From contig NZ_VWNC01000006.1 in NCBI RefSeq assembly GCF_013387455.1, positions 1 to 64,000 on the forward strand: a stretch of 64,000 bases of DNA. The letters run 5' to 3'. The translations under genes were made by a program, and so were the position numbers. Below are positions 57,595 through 64,000 of this stretch, one piece after another. The first letter of the stretch is position 1. The number at the start of each line of letters is the position of its first letter. The notes beneath the pieces were generated by a model. That model saw nothing but the letters and a program-made list of their open reading frames with translations. It searched no databases and was not told where the DNA came from. The DNA comes from Mariprofundus sp. NF (GTDB lineage Bacteria > Pseudomonadota > Zetaproteobacteria > Mariprofundales > Mariprofundaceae).

Positions 57595-58935
57595 TCAGGA
57601 CAAGTAGCGCAGATACAAGTAGATATGTGAAATAGCAATGGAGATCAGCATCAGGCCGAAGGCGTGTTTCATAAATACCAGAAAGATTATCGGGTGCCCT
57701 GCCCGCTGGGCAAAACCGGCGACGATCAGATTGGCAGATGCACCGATCAGTGAACCGTTACCACCAAGGCATGCGCCCAGTGCCAGTGCCCACCAGAGCG
57801 GTACAATGGCAGCCTCACCACCAAAGGTGGGCGCCATATTCTCAATCAACGGAATCATCGTGGCTACAAAGGGAATATTATCGATAAGCGCCGATGCAAT
57901 GGCTGAAACCCATAAAATCGCCCCGGCCGTGGCCACGAAATCACCGCCAGTCAGCTCAAGCGTTTGATGCGCCATCGCTTCAATCAGGCCTGTATGCTCA
58001 ACACCTGTGACGATAATAAACAGCCCGACAAAGAAGAAGATGGTGGTCCACTCCGTATCTGCCATCACCTTCTCATAGGCGTGATCCTTATCCTGCATAG
58101 GCAGGCCGAGTGTATGCAGAAAAAGCAGTACGGCTGCGCCAAACATGGCAATGGTTGCCGGCTCCAGACCTAAGCTGTGAGCAAAGGTGAACCCGATAAT
58201 CACCAGCGTCAGCACACTCAGACTCTTGATCAGAAGTGGAACATCCTTGATCGCCTGATCCTCGTCAAAGCGCATCACTTTAGCCTGATTCTCCTCTGTG
58301 GCACTGAGATCACGACCAAACATAAACCAGATAGCCAGCAGGGTAACGGCAAAAATCAACGGTGTGATCGGAGCAAGGTTAACCAGAAAATCGAGAAAAC
58401 TGAGATTAGCAGCAGAGCCGATCATGATGTTCGGCGGATCACCGATCAATGTAGCCGTGCCACCTATATTGGAGGCGAGAATCTGGGCAAAGAGATACGG
58501 GTATGGACGTACGCCCAGCGCATCAGTGATCAGCAGCGTCACCGGAGCTACAAGCAGCACAGTCGTTACATTATCGAGAAAGGCAGAGAAGACGGCTGTC
58601 ACCACCGAGAGCATCACCAGAATGCCCCACGGCTTACCTTTCACACTCTTGGCCGCTTTGATAGCCACATACTGGAACATGCCGGTCTTCTGACTGATCG
58701 CTACAATCACCATCATGCCGGTAAGCAGCCCGATGGTATTGAAATCTACACCGGCAATAGCCTGCTGCTGGGTAATCACACCACAGAGTATCATCAGACC
58801 CGCACCGAGCAGCGCCAGCACCGCACGGTTATAGCGCTCCATCATAATCACGCCATATACAACAAGCAGAATCGAAACAGCGACCCATGTTGGATCAAGC
58901 CCTAAGATAACGGATGCGGCTGTATGCTCACTCAT
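57595..58935 (-). CDS. NhaD/ArsB-family ion transporter
   Basis: A 446-residue membrane protein with about eleven to twelve helices, of the ion transporter superfamily. FSAFLDNVTTVLLVAPVTL, NIGGTATLIGDPPNIMIGSAANLSF (split here for reading: GGTATLIGDPPN) and ALIDNIPFVATMIPL are the paired signatures. These occur both in NhaD-type sodium/proton antiporters and in proteins annotated ArsB; no ars genes are near, so NhaD-like activity is preferred. It stands between lolC and lysS. Confidence 0.85.
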   Translation of the reverse strand: MSEHTAASVILGLDPTWVAVSILLVVYGVIMMERYNRAVLALLGAGLMILCGVITQQQAIAGVDFNTIGLLTGMMVIVAISQKTGMFQYVAIKAAKSVKGKPWGILVMLSVVTAVFSAFLDNVTTVLLVAPVTLLITDALGVRPYPYLFAQILASNIGGTATLIGDPPNIMIGSAANLSFLDFLVNLAPITPLIFAVTLLAIWFMFGRDLSATEENQAKVMRFDEDQAIKDVPLLIKSLSVLTLVIIGFTFAHSLGLEPATIAMFGAAVLLFLHTLGLPMQDKDHAYEKVMADTEWTTIFFFVGLFIIVTGVEHTGLIEAMAHQTLELTGGDFVATAGAILWVSAIASALIDNIPFVATMIPLIENMAPTFGGEAAIVPLWWALALGACLGGNGSLIGASANLIVAGFAQRAGHPIIFLVFMKHAFGLMLISIAISHIYLYLRYLS

Positions 58936-59011
58936 TATTTGTACCAGCTTTTATGCGGAAGATAGCCATAGAGAGGAAGTGTTATGAATTGTGCAGCAAG
59001 GGGCAAGAGAA

Positions 59012-59040
59012 ATGAAAAAGGCCCGCCAGAGGCGGGCCAG
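59012..59040 (-). terminator. Terminator of lysS
   Basis: A perfect 8-bp GC stem GGCCCGCC (59020-59027) / GGCGGGCC (59031-59038) with a three-base loop; five A on its left give a T run on the minus strand. Confidence 0.9.
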
Positions 59041-59049
59041 ACAGAGATA

Positions 59050-60576
59050 TTATTCCGGTCTCATATGCGGGAAGAGCAGTACATCACGGATCGAGTGCTG
59101 ACCTGTCAGCATCATCACCAGCCTGTCGACACCGATACCGACACCGGCAGCCGGGGGCATACCGAATTCAAGGGCGCGCAGATAATCCTCATCAATGCCG
59201 GCAGCTTCAAGATCACCGGCTGCTTTGGCCTGTGCCTGTGCCACAAAACGGCCACGCTGATCATCAGGATCATTCAACTCAGAGAAACCATTAGCAATTT
59301 CGCGTCCGGCAACAAACAGCTCAAAGCGATCGGTGACTGTCGGTTCATCATTGTTGCGACGTGCCAGCGGGGAAACATCAACAGGATAATGGGTGATAAA
59401 GGTCGGCTGATCCAGTTCAGGTTCAACAAACTCTTCAAACAGTGCCACCAGATAGTGACCCGCTTTCCAGGTGATTAACGGCTTGAAGTTGGGGATTACA
59501 CGCATGCAGACAGTCGCCAGCAGTGCTTTATCATTGGCATGCCCAGACACTTCGGGAAGCTTCTCAATGACCGACTCATCAAGGCGAAGGCGCCTGAAAG
59601 GTTGGGAGAGATCAATATCAACCCCTTCCCACTCTACCAGTGTTACGCCAAGGCCATCGGCAATACCGCGAATCAGCGCCTCAGTGGTATCCATCGCATC
59701 GGCAAAATCGGCATAGGCCTGATAAAACTCAACCATGGTGAATTCCGGATTATGGGTCGCATCCAGCCCCTCATTACGGAAGTTACGATTAATCTCGAAC
59801 ACACGCTCAAAACCGCCCACCAGCAGCCGTTTAAGATAGAGCTCCGGAGCGATACGCAGGAACAGCTCCATATCCAGAGCATTATGATGCGTTGTAAATG
59901 GTCGGGCAGCAGCGCCACCGGGTTGCGTCTGCAACATCGGTGTCTCCACTTCGATAAAATCGCGTGTCTCTAGACCCTGACGCAGCAGCGAGACAACTTT
60001 GGAACGTGTTCTGAATGTCTCCCGTGATTCCGGCGTCACCATTAGATCCACATAACGCTGACGATATCGGGTTTCAATATCGGCAAGTCCATGCCACTTC
60101 TCAGGCAGAGGACGCAGACATTTGGAGACCATCTCGATATGCGACACACGTACCGAAAGCTCATCAGATTTGGTTCTGAACAGAACACCCTCTGCACCCA
60201 CAATATCACCAAGATCCCACTTGCGGGTCGGATTATAGATATCAGGACCACCCAGCTCATCACGATTCAGGAAGAGCTGGATCTGACCGCTACCATCCTG
60301 AATTTTGACAAAGCTCGATTTCCCCATAACGCGGTGGGCCATAATACGACCGGCAATACGAACACGGTGAGAGACCTCATTAAGAAGTTCACTCTCCTGC
60401 TCTGCAAAGCGCTCAAAAATAGCAGCCACAGTGTGATCACTGCGCCATGTATTCGGATAGGCCTCGCCAGCCTCACGCATACGCGCAAGTTTTTCGCGAC
60501 GAACCTGAATCTGTTCTGAGCTCTGTGCTGTGGCCTGAGGCTTCGGATCAACCTGCCCCACTACGTTATCATTCAT
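59050..60576 (-). CDS. lysS: Lysyl-tRNA synthetase (class II)
   Basis: A 508-residue synthetase with an N-terminal OB anticodon-binding domain (about 65-170) and a class II core: motif 2 in FEINRNFRNEGLDATHNPEF and motif 3 in GVGIGVDRLVMML near the C-terminus. It charges tRNA-Lys, a copy of which is at 13730. It lies 8 bases after ndk. Confidence 0.97.
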   Translation of the reverse strand: MNDNVVGQVDPKPQATAQSSEQIQVRREKLARMREAGEAYPNTWRSDHTVAAIFERFAEQESELLNEVSHRVRIAGRIMAHRVMGKSSFVKIQDGSGQIQLFLNRDELGGPDIYNPTRKWDLGDIVGAEGVLFRTKSDELSVRVSHIEMVSKCLRPLPEKWHGLADIETRYRQRYVDLMVTPESRETFRTRSKVVSLLRQGLETRDFIEVETPMLQTQPGGAAARPFTTHHNALDMELFLRIAPELYLKRLLVGGFERVFEINRNFRNEGLDATHNPEFTMVEFYQAYADFADAMDTTEALIRGIADGLGVTLVEWEGVDIDLSQPFRRLRLDESVIEKLPEVSGHANDKALLATVCMRVIPNFKPLITWKAGHYLVALFEEFVEPELDQPTFITHYPVDVSPLARRNNDEPTVTDRFELFVAGREIANGFSELNDPDDQRGRFVAQAQAKAAGDLEAAGIDEDYLRALEFGMPPAAGVGIGVDRLVMMLTGQHSIRDVLLFPHMRPE

Positions 60577-60584
60577 GTTTTATA

Positions 60585-61013
60585 TTAACCGCGGCTATGC
60601 AAATCCAGATCAGAAAAGAAGAAAGCAACTTCAATTGCAGCATTCTCTTCGGAGTCGGAACCGTGAACAGCGTTGGCATCGATAGAGTCAGCATGGTCTG
60701 CACGGATAGTGCCGGCCTCAGCCTCTTTAGGGTTGGTTGCACCCATCAACTGACGATTAAGTGTAACTGCATTCTTACCTTCCAGAACCATGGCCAGGAT
60801 CGGGCCGGAGCTCATGAACGAGCAGAGGTCTGCGAAGAACGGACGCGCGGCATGAACGGCATAAAAACGGCCTGCTTCAGCTGCACTGAGATGCGTCAAA
60901 TTGGTTGCGATCACAGAGAGTCCGTTCTCTTCAAAACGGCGGATAATGTCACCGATAACATTCTTGGCTACAGCGTCCGGCTTAATAATTGATAGTGTAC
61001 GTTGAACTGGCAT
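60585..61013 (-). CDS. ndk: Nucleoside diphosphate kinase
   Basis: A 142-residue kinase that balances NTP pools. [12 protein letters not shown] at the N-terminus and the phosphohistidine site [18 protein letters not shown] (His at about residue 117) are canonical. A TATAAT-like sequence on the minus strand near 61110 may be part of its promoter. Confidence 0.96.
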   Translation of the reverse strand: MPVQRTLSIIKPDAVAKNVIGDIIRRFEENGLSVIATNLTHLSAAEAGRFYAVHAARPFFADLCSFMSSGPILAMVLEGKNAVTLNRQLMGATNPKEAEAGTIRADHADSIDANAVHGSDSEENAAIEVAFFFSDLDLHSRG

Positions 61014-61155
61014 TAGAGGCCCCCTTAATAAACCCGACAGCTTCCCACTGCGGGGTGCGGCACTCTAGAGGAGGTGCAGGCAACTTCCAAGGTTAAAAAG
61101 AGAAGATTATAATATTGAATTGTGAATAGAGCGATGATCTGCTGAGGCAGATAAT

Positions 61156-61836
61156 TCAGGAGTATGGTAACGGGTCAGCGCTGCCAAGCTCACTAAAGCC
61201 AAGCTGCCTGTAATAGCACGAGTCACAGTGCCCGCACGGCATACCATCAGGCAGTGGATCATAGCAGGAGCGCGTAAGACCATAATCAAGACCAAGTTCA
61301 AGCCCCATCGCGATAATTTCAGCTTTACCGAGCTTGATCAAAGGCGCTTCAATATCCAGTACGCCACCTTCACTGCCTGCCCGGGTACCGATATGGGCAC
61401 AGCGGGCAAAGGCTTCAAGAAACTCCGGACGACAGTCGGGATAACCGGAGTAATCAACGACATTGGCACCAATCACCAGTTTGGTCGCCTCTACTGTTTC
61501 GGCAAGACCCGCAGCCAGGGAGAGGAAAATAAGATTTCGAGCCGGCACATAGGTAGTCGGCACATCTGATCCACCGGCTTCATCCTTGGGCACAGGCATA
61601 TCTGAGGTTAACGATGAGTGGCCTATCATACGCATATCCACTTTAATCACACGGTGGTCTGCCACCCCGAAATAACGGGCTACATTTTCTGAGGCCTGCA
61701 GCTCAACACGGTGGCGCTGGCCATAGTCAAAGGCAACGGTATGGCACAACCAGCCCATTTTTTTAACAGCCCAGGCCAGTGCAGTACTGGAATCCAGTCC
61801 ACCCGAGAGCAGAACAACAGCTTTAGTTTGATTCAT
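61156..61836 (-). CDS. queC: 7-cyano-7-deazaguanine synthase QueC
   Basis: A 226-residue ATP-dependent enzyme that makes preQ0 for queuosine. The PP-loop LLSGGLDSSTALA is at residues 9-21 and the zinc-binding cysteines are in SCYDPLPDGMPCGHCDSC. It lies 8 bases after queE. A perfect hairpin ATCTGC/GCAGAT follows the stop (61137-61152) but has no T run. Confidence 0.95.
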   Translation of the reverse strand: MNQTKAVVLLSGGLDSSTALAWAVKKMGWLCHTVAFDYGQRHRVELQASENVARYFGVADHRVIKVDMRMIGHSSLTSDMPVPKDEAGGSDVPTTYVPARNLIFLSLAAGLAETVEATKLVIGANVVDYSGYPDCRPEFLEAFARCAHIGTRAGSEGGVLDIEAPLIKLGKAEIIAMGLELGLDYGLTRSCYDPLPDGMPCGHCDSCYYRQLGFSELGSADPLPYS

Positions 61837-61844
61837 ATTTTACC

Positions 61845-62507
61845 TTAGACACCTGAGGCCTCGGCACCCCAGATCACCTTATGTAGTTGTAGTTGCAGAC
61901 GCGCCGGCAACGCATCTTCCAGCATCCATGCACAGAGATCGCTGCTGGAGATCTCATTCCATGCAGCCGAGAGCAGGACTACGGCCCCCTCACCCAGCCT
62001 ATGGTTGCGGATAAAATCACGCGACCACTCGTAATCACTGCGACTGCAGATGACAAACTTGATCTCATCCCCGGCCCCAAGCCGTTGCATATTATCAAGT
62101 TGATTGCGCGCCACTTCACCACTATCGGGGGTTTTCACATCAACAATGCGGTGCACTCCATCAGGCACAGCGGCTACACTGTATGCACCTGAAGTCTCCA
62201 ACTGCACCTCAATGCCAAGTCCAAGCAGCCTGCTCAGTAGTTCACCGCAATTGCGCTGGGCAAGGGGCTCACCACCGGTCACCAGCACCAACGGGCGCGC
62301 CCTCTGACGCACATCTTCAATAATGGCATCAATATCCATCCAGCTACCACTATCGGTCGGAATGGCTTGTGTCGTATCACAATAGTTGCAGCGTAACGGA
62401 CAACCTGCCAGCCGGATAAAGGTGCACGGCATGCCCGCCAGTGTACTTTCACCCTGGATGCTGTCGTAAATCTCATGAATGCGAAGACGCGAGGCTGAAA
62501 CTGTTAT
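61845..62507 (-). CDS. queE: 7-carboxy-7-deazaguanine synthase QueE, probable ATA start
   Basis: A radical-SAM enzyme of the queuosine pathway. The substrate loop IHEIYDSIQGESTLAG precedes the cluster motif CPLRCNYC. The first ATG (62432) comes after the essential QGE segment and would truncate it. Upstream the frame stays open to a TGA inside cpoB, with no ATG, GTG or TTG. ATA at 62505-62507 overlaps the cpoB TAA (ATAA) and has GGAG 8 bases upstream; ATT at 62480 is a second, less supported option. With ATA the length is 220 residues, right for the family. A sequencing error must be considered. Confidence 0.85.
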   Translation of the reverse strand: MTVSASRLRIHEIYDSIQGESTLAGMPCTFIRLAGCPLRCNYCDTTQAIPTDSGSWMDIDAIIEDVRQRARPLVLVTGGEPLAQRNCGELLSRLLGLGIEVQLETSGAYSVAAVPDGVHRIVDVKTPDSGEVARNQLDNMQRLGAGDEIKFVICSRSDYEWSRDFIRNHRLGEGAVVLLSAAWNEISSSDLCAWMLEDALPARLQLQLHKVIWGAEASGV

Positions 62508-63340
62508 TGTTGCTGCTCCACACCGCTGCTCTGCTGCAGATCAACAAGGGCCTCACGCGCCTGCTCAGCCAGTGAAGATTCAGGATGTTGTTTGATCAGG
62601 CGACTGTAATACTCGATAGCAGCGCCATTTTTCTCTTCCATCTCAGAGAGCTGGCCAAGCTTCAGCAGTGCAGATGCGTGTTTAACACTTTCAGGATAGT
62701 GATCAGCTACATATTTAAAAGCGTTATGGGCATTGTCCAACGCCTGTTGCGCCAGTCGTGCTTCACCTAACCAGTACCAGGCCTGATCTGCATATTCACC
62801 TTGCGGGTAAGCATCAAGCTGCTCATTGAAACCCTTGGATGCTTCATCAAAACGACCACTTTTCAGTGCCAGATAGGCAGAGGTATAGGCATTCTTCTCT
62901 TCTTCAGCATGTGCTGCACGATTAATAACAACAGCGCGCTTAACAGCTACGGGTGGCAGTTCAGGCGCCTTCACCGGTGTAGTCCGATGTTGTGCAACCT
63001 GAGTTTCCACGGCGGCTTCTGGCTTCTTTTTCGCAACAGGTTTGGCTACAACTTTTCTCTTACGATGCAGCTTTTCAATACGGGCAGTCAGTGCATCAAT
63101 CTGAGCCTGCTGAGTACGATTAACCGTCTCCAGGTCTTTCAACTGCTTATTCAGTTTGATATGTTCGATTTGTGCTGTTGATTCAGCGATCTCCTGGGAT
63201 TTTGACAACGCCTTGATCGAATCAGCAACACTATCTTTATCCTCAGCCCAGCTGGGGCCAACACTCTCTTTTGCGCAACCGGCAAAGAGAAACGAGCACA
63301 ATGCAAGGACGGCCATTGGATAAACCAATGGCCGCCTCAC
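62504..63340 (-). CDS. cpoB: Cell division coordinator CpoB (YbgF)
   Basis: A lipoprotein or exported protein with signal MAVLALCSFLFAGC (lipobox), a short coiled-coil (about 35-80), a basic linker and C-terminal TPR repeats (about 150-265: AYLALKSGRFDEASKGF, YWLGEARLAQQAL, LKLGQLSEMEEKNG). CpoB links Tol-Pal to cell-wall synthesis during division. The start is uncertain: GTG 63340 is used here, TTG 63328 has GAGG well placed, and the longest frame (63469) overlaps pal by 110 bases and is unlikely. Confidence 0.88.
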   Translation of the reverse strand: MRRPLVYPMAVLALCSFLFAGCAKESVGPSWAEDKDSVADSIKALSKSQEIAESTAQIEHIKLNKQLKDLETVNRTQQAQIDALTARIEKLHRKRKVVAKPVAKKKPEAAVETQVAQHRTTPVKAPELPPVAVKRAVVINRAAHAEEEKNAYTSAYLALKSGRFDEASKGFNEQLDAYPQGEYADQAWYWLGEARLAQQALDNAHNAFKYVADHYPESVKHASALLKLGQLSEMEEKNGAAIEYYSRLIKQHPESSLAEQAREALVDLQQSSGVEQQQ

Positions 63341-63359
63341 TAATCCACTGTTGATGGTG

Positions 63360-63836
63360 TTAACGGGTGACAATGTCACCACGACGATTCTGAGCCCAGC
63401 ACGCTTCACCAGTACCCTTACATGCCGCACGCTCTTCACCGAATGATACAGTATCAATACGATCTGCACTTACGCCACGAGAGGAGAGGAAATCACGAAC
63501 TGCATCAGCACGACGCTGACCCAGAGCCAGGTTGTATTCACGGCTTCCGCGTTCATCAGCATTACCCTCAACGGTAACATTTGCACTACGGTTGGCATTC
63601 AACCATGCTGCATTCGCATCCAGAGTTGCCCTTGCTGCGGCATCCAGATCAGATTTATCAAAAGCAAAATAGACAGCATTTGATGATGGTTTAGCCACAC
63701 CTGAATCCACTGCACGCGTGGTCTCAGTTGGCTTATCGGTGGTCACTTCCACCTTCTTCTGACAGCCAGCAAACAGCAATCCAGCCGATGCGATAGCTAC
63801 CAGGAGGATCTGTTTTTTTGAACGATTGAAATTCAT
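63360..63836 (-). CDS. pal: Peptidoglycan-associated lipoprotein Pal
   Basis: A 158-residue outer-membrane lipoprotein. Lipobox LLFAGC (Cys at about residue 25) and OmpA-like peptidoglycan-binding domain with VYFAFDKSDLD, VEGNADERGSREYNLALGQRRADAV. It anchors the outer membrane to the wall and binds TolB. GGGAG precedes the ATG. It follows tolB. Confidence 0.96.
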   Translation of the reverse strand: MNFNRSKKQILLVAIASAGLLFAGCQKKVEVTTDKPTETTRAVDSGVAKPSSNAVYFAFDKSDLDAAARATLDANAAWLNANRSANVTVEGNADERGSREYNLALGQRRADAVRDFLSSRGVSADRIDTVSFGEERAACKGTGEACWAQNRRGDIVTR

Positions 63837-63962
63837 ATTTTTCTCCCTTAGCGCTTCTAGTTAGCGTATAGTGACATTCCCTTTTTACTAGTCAACCATC
63901 AAGCTGAATATTAAGCATTGATAGCATCAGGAATCCACATTTATTTAACTCACTGGCAACCA

Positions 63963-64000
63963 TCAATGGCGAGACCAGGCCGGGTCTGAAGCATCCACAG
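63963..64000 (-). CDS. tolB: TolB, C-terminal end only (cut by window edge)
   Basis: The last 38 bases, read leftward, encode VDASDPAWSRH followed by TGA. DPAWS near the end fits the C-terminus of TolB beta-propellers (E. coli ends in FPAWSPYL). Position directly upstream of pal is where tolB is expected. Only 12 codons are visible. Confidence 0.65.
   Translation of the reverse strand, partial: VDASDPAWSRH

Noticed and set aside
58177-58905. Plus-strand frame of 242 codons opposite the NhaD/ArsB gene
   Set aside because: Antisense to a clear membrane transporter; the Gln/His/Arg-rich product is the expected reverse of hydrophobic codons.
63340-63469. Extended N-terminus of cpoB overlapping pal by 110 bases
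   Set aside because: It would place the signal peptide and lipobox 60 residues inside the protein; a start after the pal stop is far more sensible.

Overview
The window reads as ordinary, densely packed chromosome of a Gram-negative proteobacterium. Many genes overlap by 4 to 11 bases and TTG start codons are frequent. The gene set combines gamma/beta-type neighbourhoods (pcm-yqaA-nlpD-rpoS, rimP-nusA-infB-rbfA-truB, cmoAB, tolB-pal-cpoB, lolCD, lpxK), ubiquinone synthesis (coq7), the three-enzyme squalene route (hpnCDE) and a retained RpoS. This fits a deep-branching marine proteobacterium such as a Zetaproteobacterium (Mariprofundus-like). That placement is an inference from gene content and order, not something the sequence proves. 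No phage, transposase, integrase or CRISPR array was found.

Layout. 0-5.5 kb: thiO diverging from hpnC-hpnD-hpnE, then coq7. 5.6-10.2 kb: a short leader ORF, ruvC-ruvA-ruvB-ybgC-tolQ-tolR-tolA. 10.2-13.6 kb: three leftward, related membrane-anchored proteins with paired SH3b domains, with a MITE-like repeat between the second and third. 13.7-15.5 kb: tRNA-Lys, a PHP-type phosphatase and an SDR enzyme. 15.6-21.8 kb: gltB-gltD. 21.9-28.6 kb: a co-directional run of a CorA transporter, two MscS channels, a RimB-like protease, a RimK-like ATP-grasp ligase, an M14/aspartoacylase-like zinc hydrolase and a kinase-fold protein. 28.6-33.9 kb: an exported rubrerythrin-like protein, a small ORF, a GAF-PAS-GGDEF cyclase, cmoAB and an anchored cyclophilin. 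33.9-41.8 kb: the leftward translation operon rimP-nusA-ylxR/L7Ae-infB-rbfA-nrnA-truB(-ppi). 42-46.4 kb: mntP, a ComEA-like protein, lpxK, an orphan ImmA/IrrE-type protease and several small unknown genes. 46.6-64 kb, all leftward: serS-gyrA, tRNA-Arg, apt-rpoS-nlpD-yqaA-pcm, tRNA-Pro, a palindromic repeat, merR-ihfA, lolD-lolC, an NhaD/ArsB transporter, lysS, ndk, queC-queE-cpoB-pal and the last codons of tolB.

How it works together. The Tol-Pal envelope system is split: the inner-membrane motor and ybgC lie with ruvABC at one end, and tolB-pal-cpoB with queuosine genes lie at the other. The three SH3b proteins sit directly beside tolA and look like an envelope-associated family. The mscS-mscS-rimB-rimK-hydrolase-kinase run looks like one transcription unit that could couple mechanosensing or ion flux to glutamate tagging and trimming of a protein.

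Most worth a second look: hpnE and queE both lack any ATG/GTG/TTG start in the required place, yet have a well-spaced GGAG before ATT and ATA respectively; the SH3b trio with near-identical C-terminal domains; the Rim-type module; a possible yebC remnant before ruvC; an exported rubrerythrin with a damaged rubredoxin knuckle; and several families of intergenic palindromic repeats.
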